Position numbers and translations under genes: made by a program | The notes under the pieces: model-generated | What the model saw: the letters and a program-made list of their open reading frames with translations, nothing else | What the model was told of the DNA's origin: nothing | Database searches by the model: none | In this document: one piece after another, positions 51,570-61,098 of the stretch | Layout of the letters: the number at the start of each line of letters is the position of its first letter | How positions within the stretch are numbered: position 1 is the stretch's first letter | Source of the DNA: an uncultured Bacteroidales bacterium | Lineage (GTDB): Bacteria > Bacteroidota > Bacteroidia > Bacteroidales > Bacteroidaceae | Direction: 5' to 3' | DNA: 64,000 nt | Assembly (NCBI GenBank): GCA_902763865.1 | Contig: CACWTR010000008.1 | Coordinates: 79,481-143,480, forward strand

Positions 51570-53191
51570 TGGATTAGTATCTTTTTGCCGTCTGTGATGA
51601 TTATTCCTTTGTATTGCCTGCCGACTTTCTGTCCTCTGAGATTGTAGGCATTGGCTTCTCCCTTCCGAGGGGACGAATGGGGGTGGGCTATGTCAAGTGC
51701 TTCTTCGTCGAAGATGAAGCTGATGTGTCCGTCGTTTGTCTCACTGATTTCTGTGAAGGAGTGGTGCATCAGTTTGTCTCCCTCGGCATTCGCGTTGAAG
51801 AGTGTGGCTGCCGGTGTGCTGGTGTCCGAAAGCTCTGTCTTGCCTGTCGTGCCGGGCCAGGTGTCGCCTGCCATCGAGAAGCGTGAGAGGAAGTTGTCGG
51901 CAGGAATGATAGTCATTCGCTGATGCGTGCGGATGGTGTTGACGGTGTTTGCTTCCCAGGCCTGCCTGTCGTAGTCAACATGGAGGATGAGCAACCCGTG
52001 TCCGGCGAGCTCGGCATCCCAGCCTTCCAACTGCCGGTTCTCGAGGAGGTAGTATTCGCTGCTCTTCCCGCTGTTGTATAATATGTAGGCGATGGGTTCG
52101 GAGGTGAGGGCAGGCATGTCCTGGACAGTGCAGGGTTCTGTCAGTTCTTGCGGTTCGAGCCATCCGCAGAACATTCGCTCGTAGCTGGTGAAGCCGGCGG
52201 GCGTTCCTCCGCCTCCGTTGTATTCGCCATAGTCCATGAGGTCCCATGAGTCCATTCCGAAGCAGTTCCCCTCGGTGTCATAGAAGTCGGGCAGTCCGAA
52301 GCAGTGTGAGAACTCGTGGCATGCGATGCCGATGCCTGACAAGGCTGCGCCTGACCTGCCTCGCAGCTCTGAACTGGTGGCATAGCTGTCAACGGTGACA
52401 CCGTCGGCAGTGATGACGGGTCCGTCGCCGTCGCCCTCGTCCTTTGCTTCGGAGAGTGCCCAGGCATGCGACCAGATTTGGTCTCTCATGTTGCTTTGCG
52501 CTTCGTCGTAGCCGGAATGGATAACGAAGACTTGTTCCACCTCGCCATCGCCGTCCCAGTCATACTTCCGGAAATCTATCTTCTCGTCAATGATTCTCAC
52601 GGCCTCTGCGACCATTTCTGCCGGGTGCTTGTCGTCGCCGTTTGTGTTGTTCCCACCGTAGTAGGCGAGGGGCTGGCTTACGGTGACGGGTCCGATGACG
52701 TCGAAATTGAATTCGAACTGTCCGTAGCTTGCGTCGAGGAAGTAGTCGCGTACGGAGCCGATGTTTATTTCGTCGGTATATCCTGCTTCGTTGAAGAAAC
52801 TGCGGAAGGTTGCGTTGGAATAAGTGAAGGGCATGTCGGTGAACTGCACGAGGATGACGAGTCCGCGTTTGCTGCCTACAATTTTGTTCTGCGTTTGTTG
52901 CCCTTTTGCGGCTTGGCGTTTGCTCCTTGCCGCTTGTCGGCGTCTGCTTCTTGCCTGCCAGCGGTCCTGTATGTCGTGGGCTTCGACGTAATGGGCAATG
53001 CCCAGAGTATCGCATTGCAGGAAGCGTCCGTCGTCGGTCCGGAAGAAGTGGAGCATTTCGTCGCCCATCATCGTTGCCGTGATGTATGAGCCGTCGGCAA
53101 GTTGCAGCTTGTATCGGTCCCTTTTTGCGGGAACGGCAGAAAGCATCAGGGCCTGGATGCAGCAGATGATTGTCAGGAGGAGTCTTTGCAT
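51566..53191 (-). CDS. Secreted M6-family metalloprotease with T9SS-like tail
   Basis: 541 residues. Signal peptide about 1-20 ('ALMLSAVPAKR'). A basic low-complexity stretch 'ARSRRRQAARSKRQAAKGQQ' (about 79-98) lies between the prodomain and the protease. The catalytic zinc motif is 'ACHEFSHCFGLPDFYD', a HExxHxxGLPD signature typical of M6 (immune-inhibitor-A-like) peptidases, followed by the Met-turn region 'SWDLMDYGEY'. The tail is 'YNLRGQKVGRQYKGIIITDG'. Likely exported to the surface. Second gene in an operon of two M6 proteases and a sialidase-fold protein; 46 nt after the first. Confidence 0.9.
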   Translation of the reverse strand: MQRLLLTIICCIQALMLSAVPAKRDRYKLQLADGSYITATMMGDEMLHFFRTDDGRFLQCDTLGIAHYVEAHDIQDRWQARSRRRQAARSKRQAAKGQQTQNKIVGSKRGLVILVQFTDMPFTYSNATFRSFFNEAGYTDEINIGSVRDYFLDASYGQFEFNFDVIGPVTVSQPLAYYGGNNTNGDDKHPAEMVAEAVRIIDEKIDFRKYDWDGDGEVEQVFVIHSGYDEAQSNMRDQIWSHAWALSEAKDEGDGDGPVITADGVTVDSYATSSELRGRSGAALSGIGIACHEFSHCFGLPDFYDTEGNCFGMDSWDLMDYGEYNGGGGTPAGFTSYERMFCGWLEPQELTEPCTVQDMPALTSEPIAYILYNSGKSSEYYLLENRQLEGWDAELAGHGLLILHVDYDRQAWEANTVNTIRTHQRMTIIPADNFLSRFSMAGDTWPGTTGKTELSDTSTPAATLFNANAEGDKLMHHSFTEISETNDGHISFIFDEEALDIAHPHSSPRKGEANAYNLRGQKVGRQYKGIIITDGKKILIQ

Positions 53192-53237
53192 TCTTTTGTG
53201 TGTCGGTTGTTGTCGGTAGCCGGCAGCTGCAGGCTTC

Positions 53238-55214
53238 TTATTGCCTTATCATCAGCTTCTTTGCCGTGCCGTCGCTGCGGCGGACGATGTAGATGCCGTG
53301 TGTGAAGGGGATGCGGTTCAGCTCGTCGGCAAAGCATTCTCCGGCGAGGCGGCCCCTCATGTCGTAGATGCGAACCCGCTCCGTGCTCTCTGCTATGTCG
53401 GAAATGGCATCGGGGTTGGGACGGAAGCTCTCGCTTTCTGTCCATTCGCTGTTGCAGTAGCTGTTGCTGATGGCTTGGACGGAGTAGGTGTAGTCCACGT
53501 CGGGTTGCATGTCGGTCAGTCGGAACGAGGTGCCGGCGATGCTGTCTTGCCGGAGGACGGGTTCTCCTTCGCGGCAGAGCGTCAGGTTGTAGAGTTCTGC
53601 CCCCTCGACGCTATCCCAGATGGCTGTGGTGCTACCGGGCTGGGTGTCCTGGAAGGCCAGCCCTGTCGGGGCATCGAGTGTTCCCAGGGGCATTGCCTTG
53701 ACGGTGATGATGCCGTCCGTCGTTTCCTGGATGTCAACGAGTGGCTTGCCCATATACGAACCGGTGAAGACCAGGCTGGCTGGCTCGGAGTAATCCGTCA
53801 GCTCATGGTTCTCGGTGATGCCGGGGTAGGGGTTCCCTTGCAGGCTGGTCTGCCATTCTTCTCTGCTCTTGGAATTATTTGCGCCGAAGAGTGTGCCGTT
53901 GGCGGGGATGATGGTGAGGCGCTGGTGGTTGAGGGCGGTGTTCACCCTGTTGCTCGTCCACGATGCCCGATTGTAATCGACGTGATAAACCAGCATCCCG
54001 TGGCCGCGATTGCTGCATGCACCCCAGTCCCAGCCTACGGCCTGCCTGTTGTCCAGTATGTAGTACTCGTTGGGGTTGGCGTCGTTCACCAGCTTGTAGC
54101 CTTTGCCGCCTTGCGCGAAACAGGAGATGTGCAGCGTGGTCGGCCCGCTGATTACTTCTGTCTGCTGCCAGCCCATGAACTCGCGCTCGTAGGCCGTGTA
54201 GCCGACAGGCATCTTTCCGCTGCGGGTGTACATGCCATAGTCCATGATGCTCCAGAAGTCGAGTCCGAAGGCCACATTGTTCGTGTCGTAGAAGTCGGGC
54301 AGTCCTATTGCGTGGCCCAACTCGTGGATGACCACACCGACGCCGTCGGGCTGTGTCTGGGTGATGACGCCTCCGCTGGCGGCTGTCGGGCGAAGTTCGC
54401 AGCTGGAGGAGCAGCCGGAGATGGTGATGCCTCCGATGCTGTAGGAGGTTGGTATCTCTTGGGGCCAAAGGGTGTGCTTGTCGCCGTAGTTGGTTGTGTA
54501 GTTTTGTCCGAGTCCGGCAAAGAGGAAGATGCACAGGTCAACCTTGCCGTCGCCGTTGTTGTCGAAGGGTGTCCAGTCCCCCCGCTGCGCCAGCGCCTTG
54601 GTGATTGACTCGCGGTAGAATGTGCTGTAGTTCTTGTCCCTGACTCCTCCGGTGTCGCCTCCGTAGTAGCTATAGACGCTGTCGAGCTGCACGGGGCCGA
54701 TGATGGTGAACTCCGGCTCGAACTGTCCCAGGCTCTGGTCGAGGAAGTACTGGCGGACGCTGCCCCAGTTGCCTGTGGAGGCGTAGATGTCTGTGCCGTT
54801 GAAGAATTCGTCGAAGTATGCATTCACTTTCGCGTCGTTTGCCCCTACGGTGAACTTTTTGTCCTTGAAGGCGGCCAGTATGACAGGGATTTTCTTCTTG
54901 CCGTATGGCTGTATGAGGGCCGATTCCACGCTGCCGACGCGTTGCCTGGCTTTCAGGGGGCGCTGGGGCAGGGTCTCCAGATACTCCGTGTAGGTCAGCC
55001 CTGTGGCATGGAAGACGCTGTCCTTCTCCAGCACCACTTCGCCCTCGTCGGTCAGCAGGTAGTCGAAGAATTCATCGCCGAAGGCCGTCACCGTCACCGT
55101 CCGTCCGTCGTCCAACGTCACGTTGAGGCGTGTCCTCATGACGGGAACTGCCAGCATCCACAGAGACATGCTGACTAAAAAACAGAAGAGTATGTACCTT
55201 TTCATCTTTTCCAA
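53238..55214 (-). CDS. Secreted M6-family metalloprotease with FN3 and T9SS C-terminal domain
   Basis: 658 residues. Signal peptide about 1-22 ('WMLAVPVMRTR'). A prodomain, then the M6 catalytic domain with 'VVIHELGHAIGLPDFYD' (zinc ligands in HELGH) and 'LDFWSIMDYGMYT'. An FN3-like domain (about 535-610, 'YNLTLCREGEPVL', 'YTYSVQAISNSYCNSEW') and a type A C-terminal sorting domain ('RVRIYDMRGRLAGE', 'FTHGIYIVRRSDGTAKKLMI') follow. The tail is closer to the classical Porphyromonas-type CTD than those of the other giant proteins. First gene of its operon; promoter box at 55229-55236. Confidence 0.9.
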   Translation of the reverse strand: MEKMKRYILFCFLVSMSLWMLAVPVMRTRLNVTLDDGRTVTVTAFGDEFFDYLLTDEGEVVLEKDSVFHATGLTYTEYLETLPQRPLKARQRVGSVESALIQPYGKKKIPVILAAFKDKKFTVGANDAKVNAYFDEFFNGTDIYASTGNWGSVRQYFLDQSLGQFEPEFTIIGPVQLDSVYSYYGGDTGGVRDKNYSTFYRESITKALAQRGDWTPFDNNGDGKVDLCIFLFAGLGQNYTTNYGDKHTLWPQEIPTSYSIGGITISGCSSSCELRPTAASGGVITQTQPDGVGVVIHELGHAIGLPDFYDTNNVAFGLDFWSIMDYGMYTRSGKMPVGYTAYEREFMGWQQTEVISGPTTLHISCFAQGGKGYKLVNDANPNEYYILDNRQAVGWDWGACSNRGHGMLVYHVDYNRASWTSNRVNTALNHQRLTIIPANGTLFGANNSKSREEWQTSLQGNPYPGITENHELTDYSEPASLVFTGSYMGKPLVDIQETTDGIITVKAMPLGTLDAPTGLAFQDTQPGSTTAIWDSVEGAELYNLTLCREGEPVLRQDSIAGTSFRLTDMQPDVDYTYSVQAISNSYCNSEWTESESFRPNPDAISDIAESTERVRIYDMRGRLAGECFADELNRIPFTHGIYIVRRSDGTAKKLMIRQ

Positions 55215-55228
55215 TCGTTTTCAGACGT

Positions 55229-55236
55229 CAAAGGTA
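55229..55236 (-). promoter_or_regulatory. -7 box (TACCTTTG) of the M6 protease operon
   Basis: TAnnTTTG on the minus strand, 14 nt before the ATG, so the leader is very short. Confidence 0.65.
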
Positions 55237-55331
55237 CGAAATTATATTATATAAATAATGTATTAGGTGCAAAAAAATACGTAAAGCTACACATTTTTCG
55301 TGTTTTGCTTTCATGTTTCCGCTTTTTGCCG

Positions 55332-55339
55332 TACCTTTG
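55332..55339 (+). promoter_or_regulatory. -7 box (TACCTTTG) of tRNA-Ala
   Basis: TAnnTTTG followed by C, 11 nt before the mature tRNA 5' end. Confidence 0.7.
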
Positions 55340-55350
55340 CAAAAGCAATC

Positions 55351-55424
<74 letters not shown>

Positions 55425-55446
55425 CGACGATTTCCCCGTCCCTTTG

Positions 55447-55483
55447 GTGGGCAGTCTCATTCCGAGGCTGCCCACTTTGTTTT
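55447..55483 (+). terminator. Rho-independent terminator of tRNA-Ala
   Basis: GTGGGCAG pairs with CTGCCCAC, followed by TTTGTTTT, 23 nt after the tRNA. Confidence 0.8.
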
Positions 55484-55511
55484 ACTGCACCGGAAGCTTC
55501 CTGCCGCCGGA

Positions 55512-55623
55512 TGCGACGCGACGACTTTGTTGCTCCATCGCGATGGAGCAATTGCACATACATGTAGATGCAATTGCTTTATCGCGATGAAGCAATCAAC
55601 TCCACGCGTCGTGTCCGCTTCCG
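55512..55623. repeat. TCGCGA-centred palindrome cluster, copy 2
   Basis: A perfect 22-bp palindrome TTGCTCCATCGCGATGGAGCAA-like core at 55530-55551 and an imperfect one at 55574-55595, joined by ATTGC arms and a short CATACATGTA palindrome. CGACGCG on the left and CGCGTCG on the right form an outer inverted pair. Related to 44679-44726. The 55425-55809 gap contains the terminator, this cluster and the promoter at 55713; nothing else recognised. Confidence 0.8.
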
Positions 55624-55712
55624 TTTCAGGTCGTCCTCCCCCATAGCTCTGCAAAGATGTTAAAATACTTTAAGAGATGAACGCTGACAGACCAAGTCTG
55701 ATTAAAAAAATG

Positions 55713-55720
55713 TACTTTTG
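55713..55720 (+). promoter_or_regulatory. -7 box (TACTTTTG) of the giant dockerin gene
   Basis: TAnnTTTG on the + strand, leaving a leader of about 85 nt. A weaker TACTTTTC occurs at 55771. Confidence 0.5.
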
Positions 55721-55809
55721 TAACAATCTGACCGTACTGGAGTGTACTTTTCCGTATTCAGGAGGGGACAATTACTAAACATTAATATATCTACTATACT
55801 AAAAGTAAA

Positions 55810-58800
55810 ATGAGAAAACTTACCTCTCTCGCCGTCCTCGGCCTCATGTGGCTCTGTGGGGCGGCTACCTATGCAGACGAGCACGGATACGTGAACGGTA
55901 TCTGCACGATGCACGACGAGTGCGACGCTCATTTCCAGCGTCCCGAACAGGATGCTGACGGCTTCTACATGCTCTGCAATGCGGGCAACGTGGAGTGGAT
56001 CTCACAGCAGGTTGAAGGCGGAGTCCTCGACCTTGACTGCAAACTGATGAACGACATCGACTTCGAGAACATCGAGAATCTGCACAATCCTATCGGCCCG
56101 ACCGACGGCAGGAAGTACAATGCAACCTTCGACGGCCAGGGACACCGCATCAAGAACATGATAATCAATCGCCCCAATGTCGAGCGTCAGGGCTTCTTCG
56201 GCGACCTGCGCGGCAACCCCAACTCCCGCGGCCAGGGCACTGTCATCAAGAACCTCATCATCGACAAGAGCTGTTCCATAACAGGTGCCTTGCGCACGGG
56301 TGGCATCACCGGTACGGGTCAGAACAACGAGAAGGAAATCGTCATCATGAACTGCGTGAACGAAGCCGACATCACCACCACGGCCAAGAATGCCGGCGGC
56401 ATCACGGGTGGCAGTACCAGCAATCACCCCATCTGGAAAATCACCAACTGCGTCAACACGGGTAAGATCACCTCGCTGGGCGACGGCGAGTCGGCAGGCA
56501 TCTCCGGATGGCTGGGCGACAATGCCAATACCCGAGTGGTGAACTGCATCAACATCGGTCAGGTAGAAGGCATCGACGGCAACGGACGCGGACTCTTCCG
56601 CCAGTCGAGGGAATGCGGCGTGAACAGCTACGACATCAGCGGCAACGAGCTTGCCTTCCAGTATGCCGACCACGACTTCACCGCCGAAGATGTTGTCAGC
56701 GGCAGGGTAGCTTACCTTATTAACAAGCAGGCAGGCGAGATAGTCTATTGGCAGACCATCGGCCAGGATGCTTACCCCATGCCTTTCAGCACGAGCAAGC
56801 AGGTGTATCTGCAGGGCGAACTGCTGTGCGACGGCACTCCCGTCGAGGGCGGCACCTATACGAATGACCCCGTCGAGCCCGTCCGTCCGCCTCATGTATA
56901 TGAAGACGGCGACTACCACTGCGTCAACTGCGGCGGCATCAGCAACGACTACTGCCAGCTTGCCGACGGCTTCTATCAGCTGAACAGCGAGCTCGACGTC
57001 TGCTGGTTTGCCGAGTTCACCAAGGCTGGCAACACCGAAGTGAACGCCAAGCTGAACTGCGACCTGGACTTCTCCAACTATCCCGACTTCAGTGGTATTG
57101 CTGACCGCGACCACGGCTTCAAAGGCATCTTCGACGGCGGTTTCCACACCGTCAGCAATATGGACATGAGCTGGCGCGAGAGCGAAGAGTGGGTAGGCTT
57201 CATCAATTTCCTCAATGGCGGCGCTACTGTCCGCAACCTGCGCGGCGACAACACCTGCCTCATCAGCGCAACCGGCAATGCCGGATTCATCGGAGGCTCC
57301 ACAGCTCCCGGCGACATCTTCCTGGAGAACATCGGTTTCGAAGGCGACGTCTCCTGCACCAGGGCCGGAGCAGGCGGCATCTTGGGCTGCAATACTGGCT
57401 CGCAGGCACACATCCACATGACCAACTGCTACTCCACGGGTTACATCACCGGATTCACCGTCAGCGAAAACGGCGCACTCAGCGCCTGGCTCGGCAGCAG
57501 CGGAGCAGTGCTCACCAACTGCTGGTCCAGCGCTACGGTCAGCGGCGTACAGAACGATGAAAAGTACCTGGCCCGCTATGACAACGCCACCATCACTAAC
57601 TGCTACAGCGTCAACGGCACACCGCTGCAGACCACCGTCATCGATTTCGAGGACGTGGAGAGCGGTGCCCTCTGCTACAAACTGAACGGTGAACAACAGA
57701 ACATCCAATGGTTCCAGAACCTCGGCGAGGATGAGTTCCCCACCTTCATGCCCGGACACAAGCAGGTATATGCCGTGGCCGAGATGCGTTGCGACGGCGC
57801 GTTTGTCTCCGATGAAGTCAGCTATTCCAACACGTCGGGTTCCGTCATCCCGGACCACCAGTTCGCGGACGGCTTCTGCAAGGTATGCCACCAGCAGGAC
57901 CCCGACTTCCCCTTCCTCGATGTCTTTGCCAACGCCGACCACGACGTGACGACGGGCTACGTCACCCGCAACTCCGGCGACGGAAGCGGACTGGCTATCA
58001 ACAACAGCGTGGCCGAGCATTGGAACATGCACTGGTTCGAGACCACTCAGACCGTCAAGGGACTGGAGCCCGGCATCTATCGCCTGCGACTGCAGGGACT
58101 GTCGCGCGTGGCACAGTGGAACAACGAAGCCGGTTCGCCCTATGAGTCCGGCGAGTTGAGCGAAGAATATGCTCCCCTCTACCACAGCAGCCAGTACTTT
58201 GCCGAAGTGAACGGCAAAAAGGTTGCCGCCCGCTTCATGGACATAGCAAAGGACGCTCAGGAAACGCGCGTCGGTGAGACAGAAAACTTCAACGACGTGT
58301 CGGGCCTGTGGGTGCCCAACTCCCTGGCTGCCTGCCGCAAGTACTTCGCCCGCGGACTCTATTGGAACGAACCGCTCTACTTCGTCATCGAGAATGCCGA
58401 GGACAGCGTCAACATCGGCGTGGAAAACAGCCTCTACCTCTACGGCAACTGGACCGTATGGGACAGCTGGCGCCTCGACAAGCTAAACGAGGGCGACATC
58501 GAACTCATCCGTAAGCAACAGCTCGCCGCCATTCAGAACGACATCGAAGAACTCGAGCCGCAAGTATCCCTCATGCAAGCCTACAATGCTGCGAAAGAAG
58601 CCATCGCCGAGGCAACGACGCTTGAACAGATACTCAATGCTGCCGACGTGCTCTCCCGTACCCCCAATCTCATTCGCACCAGCCACCTCGCCTACATTGC
58701 ATACGAAGAGGCAATCACCGCCATTGCCGACGAGCGCAAGGGCCGTGAAGACCTCAGCGGTGCTGCCGCTGACTTGCTCGACCGTTACCTCAACAACGAC

Positions 58801-60936
58801 GAGGAAGGCGACGAAGAACTGCCCAACGGCACCTTCACCTACATTCTCGAGAACCGAACCCTCAGCGAGGAAGAGCTGACGGCTGAGGTTGCCTTGGCCC
58901 GCCAACTGCTGGAGAACGCCATCATGGCCAGCATCAGCGAAGGCTCCGACGTCAGCAACATCATCAAGAATGCTGCCTTCACCGAGGACGGCAACTTCAA
59001 GAATTGGGAGACGCAGATTACCTACCAAAGTCCTTCCGGCTCCAATTTCAGCTCCAACACCGGCTTCACCGACATCTATCCCGTGGCAGGAACTTGGAAC
59101 ACCGCTTTCAGCGTCAGCCAGTACATCATTGCCGACATCCCCGACGGTATCTACGAGTTGGAAGCTCCGGCCTTCTACAGGCCCGGCGGCAACGGACTTG
59201 GGGACGTCTATGGCAATGACTACGTGCCTGCCGACCTCTTCATCAATGACTACTTCACTCCCGTCATGAACATTTATGCCGGACGCGTGCTCTACGAGGA
59301 TGCTGTCAACGGTGTGAACTGCCGCTACGATGCCACCGGCGATCCCTCGGCTCCCCACAACGGCGAAGTAACTTCCGCTCAGGACTACAACACGGGCGAC
59401 GGCTATGTGCCCGAGCAGCGCGAGGCCGTCAGCTTTGCATTCGGCGGCGGACGCTACGTGAACAACGTCTATGGCGTTGTCACCAACGGAGAACTCCGCA
59501 TCGGCATCCGCAACACCGGCAAGCCCTGGTACGAGAGCGGCATGACCATGTGGGGCAAGTTCAAGCTCACATATCGCGGCTACAGCCAAGAAGCCATCGA
59601 TGCCATGATGGAGAACTTCAGCAAGCGCCTCGAAGCCCTCAAGTGGGGTCAGCAGGAACAGATGGCCGTGTTCTACAGCTTGAGTCACATAGACAACATC
59701 GAGGCTCTCATGACTCAGGCTGAGGCTGCTAACTCTGTCGAAGAGAAACTGGCAGTCATCAAGAAGCTCAATGATGAGTTCAACACCATCCCCGACAGCT
59801 ATGATGCCTACGAGGAACTGCGCATCCTGGGCGACTACTGCATCCAGAAGGCAGACGAGTATGTTGACGACGAGGCGCTCAGCACAGCGTTTGCCGAGGC
59901 CGGCAACACCATCTTCGACCATTATTACATGGGCGACCTTACCGACGAAGAGGCACGCAACTACCGCGAGACCATTCTCAACGACCCCAAACTTGGCGGC
60001 GGATACTACGTGCAGGGCGACCTGCTCGATGCGGAAGGCAACGAACTGAGCTATGCTGTCCGCAACAAGAACTATCCCATGACGCTTCAGGAGGACGGCA
60101 CCTACACGGCTACCGTCAAGGTGCAGAACCGTGCTAACCGTGCCAACAGCGAAGCCCGTGCCGGCCTCTTCATCAGCCGCATGGACGAAGTCTATAAGGC
60201 CGAACAGAGCACCCGCCGCTTCGTGACGCCGGACGTTACCACCTTCACTCTGACCAAGAATGCGGCCAACGACCTTCAGATGGTGGGCGGTGAGTTCAAG
60301 GTCACCTTCAATCCTGCTACTGGACAGACAACACTGGAGGCTATCACCTACAACTGGCATGACAATGTCTATGTCGTAGGCTCCGTCATCAATCAGGCTG
60401 GAGAGCAGCACCGCTGGAAGAACGATGAGATGGTTCCCCTCCCTCACAAGGGCAATGGTGTTTACGAGGGTGTTGTCACCTTCTACCGCGACGACCTGGA
60501 GAACATGTACCCCAATTTCACCATCTTCTCCTGCCGCTCCAATACCGGTTCGATTCCTTATTCTACCGCAACACGCGCCGGATGGAACGAAGGGCGCTAT
60601 GGCAGCGAACAGAACAAGCTCATCCTCGGGAACAACGTTCCGCAAAGCGACCTGATTCGTGGAGCTGACCGCAAGTGGTACATGCAATGGGACGAGCAGA
60701 ACCCCGCCGAGACGCAGAAGTACTTTATCCACTTCGACATGAGCACCAATACCGTCTTGACGCGCAACCTGAAGGGCGACATCAACGGGGACACCAAGAT
60801 TGACATCGCCGATGCCGTATCCATCCTGAATGTCATGGCCGAAAGTGCGTATGTGCCCGAGGCAGACATTAATCACGACGATAAGGTGGATATTGCCGAC
60901 TTCGTGACCGTACTGAACATTATGGCCGGCAACTGA
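55810..60936 (+). CDS. Giant secreted GLUG-repeat protein ending in a type I dockerin
   Basis: 1708 residues, signal peptide about 1-22 ('CGAATYADE'). Two GLUG-type beta-helix blocks (about 60-290 and 385-600: 'FDGQGHRIKNMIINRP', 'GGITGTGQNN', 'FDGGFHTVSNMDM') are separated by short 'YHCVNCGG' / 'GFCKVCHQ' inserts. A carbohydrate-binding-like domain (about 700-890), a helical region (about 900-1020), another sandwich domain (about 1050-1260), a second helical region and an Ig/SusE-like part follow. Instead of a T9SS tail it ends with a dockerin: two F-hand repeats 'DINGDTKIDIAD' and 'DINHDDKVDIAD' each with D1, N3, D5 and D12 calcium ligands. No cohesin is visible in the window. Function probably glycan binding at the surface. 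Confidence 0.85.
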   Translation: MRKLTSLAVLGLMWLCGAATYADEHGYVNGICTMHDECDAHFQRPEQDADGFYMLCNAGNVEWISQQVEGGVLDLDCKLMNDIDFENIENLHNPIGPTDGRKYNATFDGQGHRIKNMIINRPNVERQGFFGDLRGNPNSRGQGTVIKNLIIDKSCSITGALRTGGITGTGQNNEKEIVIMNCVNEADITTTAKNAGGITGGSTSNHPIWKITNCVNTGKITSLGDGESAGISGWLGDNANTRVVNCINIGQVEGIDGNGRGLFRQSRECGVNSYDISGNELAFQYADHDFTAEDVVSGRVAYLINKQAGEIVYWQTIGQDAYPMPFSTSKQVYLQGELLCDGTPVEGGTYTNDPVEPVRPPHVYEDGDYHCVNCGGISNDYCQLADGFYQLNSELDVCWFAEFTKAGNTEVNAKLNCDLDFSNYPDFSGIADRDHGFKGIFDGGFHTVSNMDMSWRESEEWVGFINFLNGGATVRNLRGDNTCLISATGNAGFIGGSTAPGDIFLENIGFEGDVSCTRAGAGGILGCNTGSQAHIHMTNCYSTGYITGFTVSENGALSAWLGSSGAVLTNCWSSATVSGVQNDEKYLARYDNATITNCYSVNGTPLQTTVIDFEDVESGALCYKLNGEQQNIQWFQNLGEDEFPTFMPGHKQVYAVAEMRCDGAFVSDEVSYSNTSGSVIPDHQFADGFCKVCHQQDPDFPFLDVFANADHDVTTGYVTRNSGDGSGLAINNSVAEHWNMHWFETTQTVKGLEPGIYRLRLQGLSRVAQWNNEAGSPYESGELSEEYAPLYHSSQYFAEVNGKKVAARFMDIAKDAQETRVGETENFNDVSGLWVPNSLAACRKYFARGLYWNEPLYFVIENAEDSVNIGVENSLYLYGNWTVWDSWRLDKLNEGDIELIRKQQLAAIQNDIEELEPQVSLMQAYNAAKEAIAEATTLEQILNAADVLSRTPNLIRTSHLAYIAYEEAITAIADERKGREDLSGAAADLLDRYLNNDEEGDEELPNGTFTYILENRTLSEEELTAEVALARQLLENAIMASISEGSDVSNIIKNAAFTEDGNFKNWETQITYQSPSGSNFSSNTGFTDIYPVAGTWNTAFSVSQYIIADIPDGIYELEAPAFYRPGGNGLGDVYGNDYVPADLFINDYFTPVMNIYAGRVLYEDAVNGVNCRYDATGDPSAPHNGEVTSAQDYNTGDGYVPEQREAVSFAFGGGRYVNNVYGVVTNGELRIGIRNTGKPWYESGMTMWGKFKLTYRGYSQEAIDAMMENFSKRLEALKWGQQEQMAVFYSLSHIDNIEALMTQAEAANSVEEKLAVIKKLNDEFNTIPDSYDAYEELRILGDYCIQKADEYVDDEALSTAFAEAGNTIFDHYYMGDLTDEEARNYRETILNDPKLGGGYYVQGDLLDAEGNELSYAVRNKNYPMTLQEDGTYTATVKVQNRANRANSEARAGLFISRMDEVYKAEQSTRRFVTPDVTTFTLTKNAANDLQMVGGEFKVTFNPATGQTTLEAITYNWHDNVYVVGSVINQAGEQHRWKNDEMVPLPHKGNGVYEGVVTFYRDDLENMYPNFTIFSCRSNTGSIPYSTATRAGWNEGRYGSEQNKLILGNNVPQSDLIRGADRKWYMQWDEQNPAETQKYFIHFDMSTNTVLTRNLKGDINGDTKIDIADAVSILNVMAESAYVPEADINHDDKVDIADFVTVLNIMAGN

Positions 60937-60955
60937 CTTTGAAGTGACCTGAGTC

Positions 60956-61051
60956 TCATAACTACGAATTACACGAATTGCACGAATTTATAGTCAACTT
61001 GCAATCTACAGTTGAACTATTCGTGTAATCCGTGTAATTCGCGGTTATAAG
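60956..61051. repeat. Imperfect inverted repeat of 9-bp ACGAATTNN units (convergent 3' ends)
   Basis: Left arm holds ACGAATTAC, ACGAATTGC, ACGAATTTA; the right arm is its imperfect complement. The spacer has its own stem (GTCAACT / AGTTGAA). It lies between the convergent dockerin and recG genes, so a bidirectional terminator is plausible. Same design as 6475-6564 with a different unit. Confidence 0.75.
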
Positions 61052-61098
61052 CTATTGGCCGTATTATGGACACGCCCTTTTACCCGTGATGAATCTCA

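Noticed and set aside
56002-60876. Two long open frames (727 and 797 codons) antisense to the dockerin protein gene
   Set aside because: They lack motifs and start signals, while the sense gene has a signal peptide, GLUG repeats and a dockerin.
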